Assembly (NCBI GenBank): GCA_030686995.1
Contig: CM060708.1
Location: 187,670,749 to 187,734,748, forward strand
DNA from: Artemisia argyi
Taxonomy: Eukaryota > Streptophyta > Magnoliopsida > Asterales > Asteraceae
DNA length: 64,000 nt
Direction of reading: 5' to 3'
The position numbers were made by a program, and so were the translations under genes. A model generated the notes under the pieces. It worked only from the letters and a program-made list of their open reading frames with translations. It did not search any database and was not told where the DNA came from. This document shows positions 36,650 to 48,568 of this stretch, in pieces. Position 1 is the first letter of the stretch, and each line of letters starts with the position of its first letter.

Positions 36650-39030
36650 TAACCCATGACCTTGAGTCTAGCTACAAGACTCGTAAATAAACAAAAGCGC
36701 TTATTGGGAGGCAACCCAAGCTTTATTTGTTTGTTTGTTTGATTTTATTATTTTCCGTATGCATGTTTTATTTTTATTGTTTGTGGCTCATGTTTCAAAG
36801 TAAATTGTGAAAATGCTTTATTTTGTTTTTAATTTCGTCTTAATCGCATATAAAGATATTTGGCAAAAGATAAGTGTAAGGGAGATCCAAATTTGTTTAT
36901 AAGAACGGAATTGAGCATGAACCACAACAATATTAAATGGACATGTGTATTAGTACTTGTTAGAGTCAAATGCTTGTATCGAGTCATAATGATGTTTTGC
37001 AGGATTTTCTAGGAAGTAGGACATAAGTTTTTCCAGAAATATTCCGAAAATTTAACATAAGAATTTCTGCAGATCACTTCTGACGGCGTCACGTGTAAAA
37101 TTCTGGAAATTTTACCAGTTTTGTTTTTCTAACGGAGTCCTAAAGTTTTTGTTGAATTATTAGTTTTATAATCTCCAGGAAATCTGCAATCATTCCACAA
37201 GCATTATATCTTATTTTGTTTTCTAGGATGTGTTAGAATATTTGGATTGCCGCCGATTTTATGCGAGGTTGCCTTGTCTGTTTTCTCAGGTTTTACAGGT
37301 TATGTATGACAAGAAGATGATTTATATTCTGGAAAGGAAGCTTTGATTGTTCATTTTCTTGGAGGAAGATCTAACCTGGCTACCTTATTATCCATACCGA
37401 GCGAATCAGGCGAGTATTTGATTTCATTCTTTTTACTTATTTCACTTTTACATTCTTTACTTGAACATTGGGGACAATATTCATCCTAAGTGTAAGGGGA
37501 GGGCAAAATGATGATACCTTACAGATACACTTTCGCTTGAGTTTGTTTGTTTAATAGTAGATGTGTAATAAAACTATGAGAAATACTTGCTAGTGTAATT
37601 TTAACGCCAAATTTAAAAAATTTTACAACATTTAGGAGTGAAACTTTAGCCATAGCAAGCGTCTCATGGATAGGAGATTGTATGACTAGCACAAAACCGT
37701 ATCATTCAGAAAAATTTTCCACCCAAATATGTGAGGTTCGCCTTTAGATTTGATAGGAAAAGCATTTATTATTAGAGCTTATGAGTGTACCGGTAGCATT
37801 TAGATTCTAGAACTTGCATTAGTGATGCATCCCGAGACCGCTAGTGAGACTACATTCGTGTAGTAGGATTTACTACATGATAAGAGGCATTAGGATCACC
37901 CTTGTGTTAAACCCATATCATAAATTACTTGACCATTTAAGTCATATTACTTGGCTAGTTAAGTCAACTAATTTTTCCCACACCTTAGCGATGTACTCAT
38001 TTTTAGTACACGAAACCCCTAGTACACCCCTCCGAGCCTATCTTTTCGTTTCTAACTTTAAGCATCTTACTTAAAGGAAGAATTTGTTACACCCCACTTA
38101 AATGTACAACCAAATCGCCTTAGCCTTCCGTGTATGCACTCATCTTTAGTGCATTATTGTTATTTGTTAAACCCTTAGTTAATTATCTAATTGATTACAT
38201 GGTTGCTAAGTCGAGTTATATCCTTGAACATATTGTTTTGGGACGATTGGGACTCATGGGTAAAGTACTTATTTTATGGAGTAATGGGGAAGAAGATTAT
38301 TTATTACCCCCATATGTACGTTAATCTTAAAAGTACTCCAAGTGTTTTAATTATCTTAATTCGAGTCATTAGATTAGTTATTTGTAAAGTATGTAAAAAT
38401 TCAAGTGTAAGGGGAATTTACATTCCCTATGATGTATTATTTTGGATGGTAGGGTAAGAGTGTATGAAAAAAAAAATACATACGGACTACCATCCCGTTT
38501 CATTCTACGTTTATTTTATTTTTTTGTTATTTTCACTTATTAGCTTAAGTTGAGTCTAGTCTTGGCTTAGCAACGCAATTTTGTACATGTAATTAACCAA
38601 GATTGTTAACTCGCCACCAGTAAAGACTGCCTATATCCAACAAAACTGCGTATTCCATATCCCTACACCTAACGTTACAACCCTTTTAAAAAGACCTCTT
38701 TGATAGTTTATCCTAGGTGCTTACGCCATGTGGTGGAGGTTTGATCATTTCCCAAGCCTATGGTAATCTATTTTGCTATGACAGGTAGTGAGAGATGTTT
38801 TCCATTTCCATATTGTGATATTACTTTATTACACCCCGAGAGATGAGAGTATCTAAACACTATTTGTGAGGTGCTAGTGTATGACCTCCGTGCTTGTCTT
38901 TGGTCTTTAGTGGAACGATTATTTGTTGTAATTACTTTTATATTAGTGTTAAATGACCCCTAATTTGTATTTTGATTAGAATAAAAGCGCATTTGCTTGA
39001 GGACAAGCAAATCTCAAGTGTAAGGGTATA
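36650..39030 (+). other. Non-coding 3' region of element B with polypurine tract
   Basis: About 2.4 kb without a supported ORF. It includes TTGGGAGGCAACCCAAGC at 36704, a TGACGGCGTCA dyad at 37081, and AGTGTAAGGGTATA just before the 3' LTR as polypurine tract. The whole stretch is present, inverted and highly similar, in element C (40773 to about 43256) and in part in element A. No env-like ORF is left. Confidence 0.75.
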
Positions 39031-39257
39031 TGATGAGGCGAAAAATGAACCACTTTTAGGGGGTCATTTAAGCCCGGAATTGAATTTATTTGATCAAATA
39101 TTGCCCTAAATCGTTCCTTTTGTGATTTTAGGTATTTTGGGAGTGAATTCTGGAAAAGGAAGCATTTTGGACGTTTTTGGAGCATAAAAGTGAAGAAAAC
39201 GGCAAAGACTTAATTTTCCATGCTGAGAACAGTACCTGAAGGCGTCAAGAAGAAAAT
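39031..39257 (+). repeat. 3' LTR of element B, first part
   Basis: Starts TGATGAGGCG after the polypurine tract and matches 29237 onward. It is cut after AGAAAAT by element C; AAAAT (39253-39257) is one copy of the target duplication. Confidence 0.9.
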
Positions 39258-40772
39258 TGATGCGTGGGAATCGCAACAGGCTTTACCTCTCGAGGGATCT
39301 CGAGAAGCTTACAACCCCCACAAGGCAGTGTACCTGATCGTTGTAGTATAGTATAGTGACAAGTACCGGGGGATTGATCGTTCAGCTAGGAATAGTGTCG
39401 TTAGGATTGAAATTAATCTAACTAGGACTAAAGGTGAAGGATGATTCTTTTTGTATTTTTTAATTTTATGAAAAGCAGGTAAAAATCTCGGGTATTGGGA
39501 GAGTGGGCGGAATTAGTTGCTAATCAACTAATCCAAAAGCTACTAATTAAACTAATTAACAAGAAAAGTAAACTAGGGTTCTACAAGATAAGTGAAGCAT
39601 GTCTACCCATGATATGTTACTCCTTGCTAGCTATCCAATCCTACCTATTGAATTGTAACCTTGTTTTAATTGACGGGTTGTATTCCTTAATACCATTCAT
39701 GGGGTATCGCACATAACTCCCCAATTCTATGAGCTCTTATCTCCTCCTACACCATGCCCAGCACAACTATAGGGATTGTAAACAGTGGCTCATGCATTAA
39801 ATACAACCAATAAAGACCTTAGTGCAATAGGTTCATGTTTCCTAAGACGTTCAAGCATGTTACCATTTGGAGATCTGCCAGTTTTCTTAAGCCTAGCATA
39901 TAAATCATTCAATCAAAACAAGAATCAATAGGAAACAAGGATTATAAACTAAACCAACTAGATCTATTGAAGTTGTCACGCCTTAATTGATGGAGATAGA
40001 CACAACATCAACAAGAAATAAATGAGATCTAATCAATTATATACAAGTTTCACATAATCATAAGTAGACACAAGGTGAATTAGCAAATCATCATCAAAGA
40101 AGAGCAAACAACAATGATAATGGAAAACATAATTAAGATAGAATCATCAAACCAATACATGATGTTTATGGAGTGATTGAAACCCTCTAAGTTGCTGGAA
40201 AAACACCCACCTAAACCCAGGAATCGACCTTAGGGTTTAGGGCTTACAAAAAGTGAAGTTATGATGTTATATTTATAGGCATGTTTTCTGTCGGCCCTTC
40301 TTGACGGCGTCAGCCCGTTACTCCTGACGCCGTCAAGACCATTTTTTCACCAAATTGTAGATCTCTTTGTCCTCTTCGCGTGGGCTTTTGAATCACCAAA
40401 ATCCGAGTTCGTATGCAAAAGTTATGACCAAAACAATATCAGCTACTCCGCGCGCAAGTTTTGACAAGTTAACACGTGACGGCCTTGGGTGACGCCTTCA
40501 CATTCTCTCTGGGCCGTCACCACTTTTACTCTTGACGCCGTCACCAAAATGCTCTTGACGCCGTCAGGTACTGTTCTCAGCATGGAAAATTAAGTCTTTG
40601 GCGTTTTCTTCACTTTTATGCTCCAAAAACGTCCGAATTGCTTCCTTTTCCAGATTTCTCTCCCAAAGTACCTAAAATCACAAAAGGAACGATTTAGGGC
40701 AATATTTGATCAAATAAATTCGAATTCGGGCTTAAATGACCCCCTAAAAACGGATCATTTTTCGCCTCATCA
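39258..40772 (-). repeat. 3' LTR of element C
   Basis: On plus TGATGCGTGG...CGCCTCATCA; 1515 bp. On minus the start TGATGAGGCGAAAAATGA is shared with the B LTR. It carries four exact TGACGSCGTCA dyads (40302, 40325, 40533, 40556). Confidence 0.9.
40270..40335 (-). promoter_or_regulatory. Element C LTR promoter: dyads plus TATA (copy in 3' LTR)
   Basis: On minus, TGACGGCGTCA (40335-40325) and TGACGCCGTCA (40312-40302) stand 12 bp apart and TATAAATA (40277-40270) follows 24 bp downstream. The 5' LTR repeats this at 45392-45457, where one of the two dyads has decayed to TGATGCCATCA-like form. Confidence 0.55.
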
Positions 40773-43256
40773 TATACCCTTACACTTGAGATTTGCTTGT
40801 CCTCAAGCAAATGCGCTTTTATTCTACTCAAAAGACAAGTTAGGGGTCATTTAACACTAATATAAAAGTAATTACAACAAATAATCGTTCCACTAAAGAC
40901 CAATAGACAAGCACGGAGGTCATACACAAGCACCTCACAAATAGTGTTTAGATACTCACATCTCTCGGGTGTAATAAAGTGTAAATTACAATATGGAAAC
41001 GGAAGATATCTCTCACTACCTGTCATAGCAAAATAGATTACCATAGGCTTGGGAAAGGATCAAACCTCCACCACATGGCGTAAGCACCTAGGATAAACTA
41101 TCAAAGAGGTCTTTTAAAGTGTTGTAACGTTAGGTGTAGGGATATGAAATACGCGATTTTGTTGGATAAAGGAAATACTACTGGTGGCGAGTTAACAATC
41201 TTCGTTAATTACATGTACAATATGGCGTTGCTAAGCCAAGACTAGACTCGACTTAAGCTAATAAATGAAAAATAACAAAAACATAAAATAAACATAGAAT
41301 GAAACGGGATGGTAGTCCGTATGTTTTTTTTTTTTCTTTTTCTTTTGTTTTTTTTTCTATTTTTTTTTCGATTTTTTTTTTTTTTTTTTTTTTGCATACA
41401 CTCTTACCCTACCATCCAAAATAATACATCATAGGGGATGAGAATTCCCCTTACACTTGAATCTTTACATATTTTACAATAAACTAAACTAATGACTCGA
41501 ATTAAGAAAATCAAAACACTTGGAGCACTTTTAAGATTAACGTACATATGGGGGTAATAAATGATGTTCTTCCCCATTACTCCATAAAATAAGTACTTAC
41601 CCATGAGTCCCAATCGTCCCAAAACAATATGTAGAAGGATATGACTCGACTTAGCAACCATGTAACCAATTAGAAAGTTAACTTAGGGTTTAACAAATAA
41701 CAATAATGCACTAAAAATGAGTGCATACACGGAAGGCTAAGGCGATTTGGTTGTACATTTAAGTGGGGTGTAACAAATTCTTCCTTTAAGTAAAATGCTT
41801 AAAGTTAGAAACGAAAAGATAGGCTCGGAGGGGTGTACTAGGGGTTTCGTGTACTAAAAATGAGTACAACGCTAAGGGTGTGGGAAAAATTAGTTGACTT
41901 AACTAGCCAAGTAATATGACTTAAATGGTCAAGTAATTATAATACGGGTTTAAAACAAGGGTAATCCTAATGCCTCTTATCATGTAGTAAATCCTACTAC
42001 ACGAATGTAGTCTCACTAGCGGTCTCGGGATGCATCACTAACGCAAGTTCTAGAATCTAAATGCTACCGGTACACTCATAAGCACTAATAGTAAATGTTT
42101 TTCCTATCAAATCTAAAGGCGAACCTCACATATTTGGGTGGAAAATTTTTCTGAATATACGGTTATGTGCTAGTCATACAATCTCCTATCCATGAGACGC
42201 TTGCTATGGCTAAAGTTTCACTCCTAAATGTTGTAAAAAAATTTAAATTTGGCGCTAAAATTGCACTAACAAGTATTTCTCATAGTTTTATTACACATCT
42301 ACCATCAAACAAAGCAAACTCAAGCGAAAGTGCATATGTAAGGTATCATCTTTTTACCCTCCCCTTACACTTAAGATGAACATTGTCCCCAATGTTCAAG
42401 TAAAGAATGTAAAAGTGAAAAAGTAAAGAGAATGAAATCAAATACTCCCCTGATTCGCTCGGTATGGATAATAAGGTGGCCAGGTTAAATCTTCCTCCAA
42501 TAAAATGAACAATCAAAGCTTCCCATCCAGAATATAAATCATCTTCTTGTCATACATAACCTTTTAAACCTGAGAAAACAACTACAAAAACCCAAAGCAT
42601 CAATCCGAACAAAGATAAATCACAACTAGATGTAATTCCAGACTTAGGAATAAAAACAAAACAATTAAAGATATAATGCTTGTGGAATGAAGGTTTGCAG
42701 ATTTCCTGGAGTTTATAAAACTAAAGAATCAACAAAAACTTTAACACTCCGGTATAAACAAAACTAGCAAAATTTTCAGAATTTTACACGTGACGCCGTC
42801 AAGAGTAAACTCATGACGCCGTCAGAAGTGACCTGCAGAAATCTTTATGTTAAGTTTCCGGAAAATTTCTGGAAAAACTTCGTCCTACTTCCTGGAAAAT
42901 CCTGCAAAACATCATTACGACTCGATACAAGCATTTGACTCTAACAAGTACTAATACACATGTCCATTTAATATTGTTGTGGTTCATGCTGAATTTCGTT
43001 CTTATAAACAAATTTGGATCTCCCTTACACTTATCTTTTGCAAAATACCTTTGTATGCAATTAGGACGAAGTTAAAAACAAAATAAAGCATTTTCACAAT
43101 TTACTTTGAAACATGAGCCACAAACAATAAAAACGAAACATGCATATGGAAACAAATAAAATCAAACAAACAAACAAACAAATAAAAACATACAAAACAT
43201 GGGTTGCCTCCCAAGAAGCGCTTGTTTTTGTTCGAGTCACGAGCCTGACTCTACCC
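40773..43256 (-). other. Non-coding 3' region of element C, with poly-T expansion
   Basis: This is the inverted counterpart of 36650-39030 in B. A low-complexity pyrimidine tract of about 70 bp (41326-41394) replaces the short A run near 38466 of B. Two dyads lie at 42791 and 42814. The polypurine tract on minus is AGTGTAAGGGTATA ending at 40773. The apparent ORFs here (for example 41661-41404) have no counterpart pattern of conservation I could judge and are not called. Confidence 0.65.
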
Positions 43257-44204
43257 TTATTTAATGGAAATAGGGGAGGTTCTCCCTACACTTAGGATTA
43301 AGTGTGGGTGAAAGTAGCGATACACACCCTTAGGGTGTGAATATGCCACGTGAGGTGAAGGGGGTGAGTGAATGGCTTCCTTCATCCTAAAACTACCCGG
43401 ATAATATTGGTTGATGGGTGGATCGGTTCCTCTTTTGTCTCCTAGAAATATATCTAAGGATGGAAAGGTGTGTAAAGATTGAGGTTCCGGTTCATCAACC
43501 CTAGGAAATTCCCTAGAACTAGGAGTAAGGTTATCACTACAAGTATTCAAACCTATATCCTCTAATGGTACCTGGTCCAAGGGTTCTACTTCTATTGGGG
43601 TTCCTATAGTCTCTTCTACTTCTTCCGGGTAAGTCACGAGCGGTGTGTATGACTCAAATGATGGTAGGACTTGTGGGGTACTTAGTGGGCTTGGGTTTTC
43701 TACTATCTCTTCCATCACATCAATATCACCTATGTGTTCATCTTGTATTATGGTAGTACCTAACCATGACATGCAACTAGGTGGCTCAACTCTAACCTCA
43801 TGTGTGTCGTATGTTTTGGTGAAATCTATCCCGCTTATGCAACTAGGTAGTTCAACACTAACCATATCATAATCTTGGTTTGATTCTAAGTTCATGTTCT
43901 TAGAAACTAGGTCATCTCGCTCATACGAATCCACCAATTCGTTAAACTTATGGGTTATGGTTAGGAAGCTTTTCTCAAAATTCATCCAAAGGGTCTCACT
44001 AAAAGGAATTGATCCTGATAATGATCGTCTAATAGAAAACACACATGCATAAAATTCATCAAACCCATCTAACTTTACACCCATCTCCTCTTGTATATAT
44101 GTAAGATCACTTAAAAATTCATTGGAACAACAGGAGGCAAATCGATCCGAGTAAACTAATTGTTCCTCTATAGTTAATGATCTAAATGGAATTTCATCTG
44201 CCAT
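43257..44204 (-). CDS. Unrecognised 315-residue protein of element C
   Basis: An intact ORF in the gag position of element C. I choose the ATG at 44204 (context TCTCCATGGCA, MADEIPFRSLTIEEQ) over an upstream in-frame ATG at 44234, because it has the better context and lies where B gag starts relative to its leader. The N-terminal 110 residues look helical and soluble (FLSDLTYIQEEMG, FDEFYACVFSIRRSL, FEKSFLTITHKFNELVDSYE). The middle is acidic, with a repeated V.(L/P)PSC(I/M)S motif (VELPSCISG, VEPPSCMSW). The C-terminal part is Pro-, Ser- and Glu-rich. There is no zinc knuckle, signal peptide, membrane segment or protease motif. It may be a divergent gag or a captured gene. No stop or frameshift is seen, unlike every other retroelement ORF here. 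Confidence 0.7.
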   Translation of the reverse strand: MADEIPFRSLTIEEQLVYSDRFASCCSNEFLSDLTYIQEEMGVKLDGFDEFYACVFSIRRSLSGSIPFSETLWMNFEKSFLTITHKFNELVDSYERDDLVSKNMNLESNQDYDMVSVELPSCISGIDFTKTYDTHEVRVEPPSCMSWLGTTIIQDEHIGDIDVMEEIVENPSPLSTPQVLPSFESYTPLVTYPEEVEETIGTPIEVEPLDQVPLEDIGLNTCSDNLTPSSREFPRVDEPEPQSLHTFPSLDIFLGDKRGTDPPINQYYPGSFRMKEAIHSPPSPHVAYSHPKGVYRYFHPHLILSVGRTSPISIK

Positions 44205-44355
44205 GGAGACAAATGAAAATGATTTCACAAACAAAGGTCACAAAGAAAAAGATAGACTACAAGAAAGCTAATAAAAAGAAAATAAAAATCTCACTAAAAA
44301 GGAATCTAATGAGTAGACCTAATAAAAATCAAATTCAACCTAAACAATAACTATT

Positions 44356-44373
44356 CCCCGGGCTGCGGTGCCA
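44356..44373 (-). promoter_or_regulatory. Primer-binding site of element C
   Basis: On minus TGGCACCGCAGCCCGGGG, one base different from the B primer site at 31179, six bases after the 5' LTR. Confidence 0.75.
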
Positions 44374-44379
44374 AAAACT

Positions 44380-45894
44380 TGATGCGTGGGAATCGCAACA
44401 GGCTTTACCTCTCGAGAGATCTCGAGAAGCTTACAACCCCCACCAGGCAGTGTACCTGATCGTTGTAGTATAGTATAGTGACAAGTACCGGGGGATTGAT
44501 CGTTCAGCTAGGAATAGTGTCGTTAGGATTGAAATTAATCTAACTAGGTCTAAAGGTGAAGGATGATTCTTTTTGTATTTTTTAATTTTATGAAAAGCAA
44601 GTAAAAATCTCGGGTATTGGGAGAGTGGGCGGAATTAGTTGCTAATCAACTAACCCAAAAGCTACCAATTAAACTAATTAACAAGAAAAGTAAACTAGGG
44701 TTCTACAAGATAAGTGAAGCATGTCTACCCATAATATGTTACTCCTTGCTAGCTATCCAATCCTACCTATTGAATTGTAACCTTGTTTTAATTGACGGGT
44801 TGTATTCCTTAATACCATTCATGGGGTATCGCACATAACTCCCCAATTCTATGAGCTCTTATCTCCTCCTACACCATGCCCAGCACAACTATAGGGATTG
44901 TAAACAGTGGCTCATGCATTAAATACAACCAATAAAGACCTTAGTGCAATAGGTTCATGTTTCCTAATACGTTCAAGCATGTTACCATTTGGAGATCTGC
45001 CAGTTTTCTTAAGCCTAACATATAAATCATTCAATCAAAACAAGAATCAATAGGAAACAAGGATTATAAACTAAACCAACTAGATCTATTGAAGTTGTCA
45101 CGCCTTAATTGATGGAGATAGACACAACATCAACAAGAAATCAATGAGATCTAATCAATTATATACAAGTTTCACATAATCATAAGTAGACACAAGGTGA
45201 ATTAGCAAATCATCATCAAAGAAGAGCAAACAACATTGATAATGGAAAACATAATTAAGATAGAATCATCAAACCAATACATGATGTTTATGGAGTGATT
45301 GAAACCCTCTAAGTTGCTGGAAAAACACCCACCTAAACCCATGAATCGACCTTAGGGTTTAAGGCTTACAAAAAGTGAAGTTATGATGTTATATTTATAG
45401 GCATGTTTTCTGTCGGCCCTTCTTGATGGCATCAGCCCGTTACTCTTGACGCCGTCAAGACCATTTTTTCACCAAATTGTAGATCTCTTTGTCCTCTTCG
45501 CGTGGGCTTTTGAATCACCTAAATCCGAGTTCGTATGCAAAAGTTATGACCAAAACAAAATCAGCTACTCCGCGCGCAAGTTTTGACAAGTTAACACGTG
45601 ACGGCCTTGGGTGACGCCTTCACATTCTCTCTGGGCCGTCACCACTTTTACTCTTGACGCCGTCACCAAAATGCTCTTGACGCCGTCAGGTACTGTTATC
45701 AGCATGGAAAATTAAGTCTTTGGCGTTTTCTTCACTTTTATGCTCCAAAAACGTCCGAATTGCTTCCTTTTCCAGATTTCTCTCCCAAAGTACCTAAAAT
45801 CACAAAAGGAACGATTTAGGGAAATATTTGATCAAATAAATTCGAATTCGGGCTTAAATGACCCCCTAAAAATGGATCATTTTTCGCCTCATCA
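44380..45894 (-). repeat. 5' LTR of element C
   Basis: 1515 bp, same length as the partner at 39258 with about 20 differences. The promoter region on minus is at 45457-45392; further dyads lie at 45655 and 45678. Confidence 0.9.
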
Positions 45895-45899
45895 AAAAT

Positions 45900-47091
45900 C
45901 ATGACGGCGTCAGGAGTAAAATCCGTGATAACCCAGTGAAAACCTGAAGGCGTCAAGAGAAGGGCGTCAAGAGTATTTTTGGTGACAGCCTGCATAAGGA
46001 GTACACATGACGGCATCAAACCCAGATCTAGGCAGTCCGAGAAATTATTTGGCGGCGAGATGACGGCGTCAGCAATTTGTTTTTGACGCCGTCACCTCAG
46101 AAAAACTATATATACTTTTCTATTTTTCATTCGTAGAGAGGAACTTGTGTGGAGAATACTAGGGCCGAACTTGTGAAACCCTAGGTCGTATTTTACAGTA
46201 TTTTCAAGGGTTTTTACCCCTTGAAACATTTCATGTTCAATTAAGATAAGTCCTCTTTCAATTCAATCAATATGTCTATGTGCTGTTTGAATATATCTTA
46301 TGCTTGTCTTGATTTCAACATGCTAGGCTAGATCTATCATGTGTTTGCTTAGATGTAATGAAACCTAGATGTTAATTATATGTTGATTACTTGTTTATAG
46401 TTGTATTGGATGAATGAATTCAATGTTAGGCTTAAGAAAACTGGCAGATCTCCATTGTGTAACATGCTTGAACGTCTTAGGAAACATGAACCGATGTGTA
46501 CCAAGTTTTATTGGTTGTATTTAATGCATGAGCAAATTCTAATGATCCCATGTTGGAGCTTCTTAGCCGGCTCGACATAGGAGTGAATTAGGCGCTTATA
46601 GGATTGGGGAAGTAAGTACGCCACCCCATGAATGGTATTAAGGAATACAATCTGTCATCCACGCAACTGTAACAAGTAATTAACGTGTAAAAGATATCTA
46701 GGGAGTAGTGAAATCTAAGTAATCACAATTCTCCCATATATTGCTCACACCACTAGTATAATATAGTCTATTTTCATTTTTTGTATTTTATTTTGATTGC
46801 ATCTTAGTAATTGGGTTAGTTGACTAGCAACTAATTCCGCCCAACTCCTTCAAAACCGAGATTTTTAATTGCTTTCATAAAAATATAAAAATACAAAAAG
46901 AATCATCCCTCATCTCTAGACCTAATCTTTAGGTTTTCTAATCCTAGCGACACTATTCCTAGCTGAACGATCAATCCCCCTGTACTTGTCATTATACTAT
47001 ACTACATCGATCAGGTACACTGCCTGGTGGGGGTTGTAAGCTTCTCGAGATCCCTCGAGAGGTAAAGCCTGGTGCAAATCCCTACGCATCA
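45900..47091 (+). repeat. 3' LTR of element B, second part
   Basis: It resumes after the AAAAT duplication and runs to CGCATCA at 47091. Together with 39031-39257 it gives 1419 bp, matching the 5' LTR. It keeps the paired dyads (46061, 46084) and the TATATATA box (46107), again 12 bp apart, and lacks Cassandra. Confidence 0.9.
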
Positions 47092-47093
47092 CA

Positions 47094-48355
47094 AGGATTG
47101 AAGCCATAAGGCTATTTTTGGCTTTTGCATCTTACATGGGATTTCCTGTCTATCAGATGGATGTTGAAAGTGCTTTTCTTTATGGCACTATCACAGAGGA
47201 AGTTTGTGTTAAACAACCTCCTGGTTTTGAAGATCCTGCACATCTAAACAAATTCTACAAGGTTATCAAGGCTCTATATGGCCTTCATCAAGCCCCTAGA
47301 GCATGGTATGAGAGACTCTCCAATTTTCTATTACAACATGGTTACAGGAGAGGTGCTATTGACAAGACTTTGTTTATCAAGAGAGATAAGAAGGATATCA
47401 TGCTTGTCCAAGTTTATATAGATGATATTATTTTTGGTGCTACTAAGCAATCTATGGTGAAGGAATTTGAAGATCTTATGCAAAAAGAATTTCAGATGAG
47501 TTCAATGGGAGAATTAACATTCTTCTTGGGCCTTCAAGTGCAACAATCAAGCAATGGACTCTTTATCAGTCAAGATAAGTATGTTGCAGACATTCTTAAG
47601 AGATTCAATTTCACAACTGTCAAGCCAGCTTCTACACCTGTTGATACTAATAAGCCTTTGGGAAAAGATGAAGAAGGATAAGATGTTGATGTCAAATTAT
47701 ACAGGTCTATGATTGGATGTCTAATGTACTTAACTGCATCTAGGCCTGATATTACTTTTGCTGTTTGTTTATGTGCAAGACATCAAGTTCAGCCCAAGGT
47801 ATCACATTTGAATGCTGTCAAAAGAATTTTTAGGTACCTTAGGCAACAACCTAAGCTAGGATTATGGTATCCTAGGGAGTCCCCTTTTCATCTACAAGCC
47901 TTTTCAGATAGTGATTATGCTGGAGATAACTATGACAGAAGATCCACAACTGGAGGGTGTCAGTACCTTGGAAGTAGATTAGTCTCATGGCAATGCAAAA
48001 AGCAAACAATTGCAGCAACATCTTCCACAGAAGCAGAGTATGTAGCTGCTGCAAGTTGTTGTGCACAAGTACTTTGGTTGCAAAATCAGCTTTTGGATTT
48101 TGGATTCAACTTCAAGAATACTCCTATCAACATTGATAATGAGAGTACCATTTGTATTGTGAAGAATCCAGTCTATCATTCCAAAACAAAGCACATTCAA
48201 ATCAGACATCATTTTATTAGAGACTGCTGTGAGCATAGGCTTATCAACGTGGTTAAAGTTAATACAGATGATAATGTAGCAGATCTACTCACAAAGGGCT
48301 TTGATGTTTCAAGATTTACCTTTTTAGTTGTGAGTATTGGTATGCTTAATAATTA
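47094..48355 (+). pseudogene. Copia pol, C-terminal part: RT and RNase H
   Basis: Coding resumes with RIEAIRLFLAFASYMGF, which joins FAPVA at 29236. RT motifs are QMDVESAFLYG, PPGFEDPAHLNKFYKVIKAL, LYGLHQAPRAWYERL and the catalytic YIDD at 47415-47426. An in-frame TAA at 47679 (KDEEG-stop-DVDVKLYRSM) breaks the frame. RNase H follows: SMIGCLMYLTASRPDI, AFSDSDYAGD, STTGGCQYLG, ATSSTEAEYVAAASC and SKTKHIQIRHHFIRD, ending DLLTKGFDVSRF. The true stop is at 48353. Purine tracts GAGGGGAGG (48366) and AAGGGGAGG (48398) follow, resembling the polypurine signals after pol in Sireviruses. Confidence 0.88.
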
Positions 48356-48568
48356 AGCTATTATTGAGGGGAGGCATTCGTAGTTAGTCATTAGTTAAGG
48401 GGAGGCTACATGTATCATTCAAAAGATAAGATTTTTATTCATCATCTTCAGAGAGTTACATTCATACTTCCAAAAGAAACAGTCAATCATGACACAGACA
48501 CAAACAGGAAACAAAGACAACTACCACAAGCATCCAACATCAAACCTACTTATCCTACCCAACACAAC

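Larger units (their letters stand above)
39258..45894 (-). mobile_element. Non-autonomous Athila-type element C with one intact ORF
   Basis: A complete LTR retrotransposon of 6637 bp lies on minus inside the 3' LTR of B, with a perfect 5-bp target duplication AAAAT (39253-39257, 45895-45899). Both LTRs are 1515 bp and differ at about 20 positions by eye (1.4%). On minus: 5' LTR, primer site, leader, one ORF (44204-43257), and a long 3' region nearly the same as that of B, with a polypurine tract. Gag, protease, RT and integrase are all absent. Its LTR ends and 3' region make it a relative of B, whose type of enzymes could have moved it. Confidence 0.88.
29237..47091 (+). mobile_element. Athila-type Ty3 element B, inserted in copia RT
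   Basis: Two LTRs of about 1418 bp (after removing later insertions) start TGATGAGGCG and end CGCATCA. Flanks are CAAGC (29232-29236) and CAAGG (47092-47096), a 5-bp target duplication with one mismatch; joining the copia sequence across it restores the expected RT motif. Inside are primer site, gag, protease, RT, RNase H and integrase in Ty3 order, and a 2.4 kb non-coding 3' region. By eye the two LTRs differ at about 40 positions (roughly 3%). Coding regions have at least four stops and several frameshifts. Cassandra and element C inserted later into its LTRs. Confidence 0.9.

Noticed and set aside
41404..41661. 85-codon minus-strand ORF in element C and its counterpart at 38191-38457 in B
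   Set aside because: The frame is only partly shared, composition is not protein-like, and the position is a 3' non-coding region; kept as weak.
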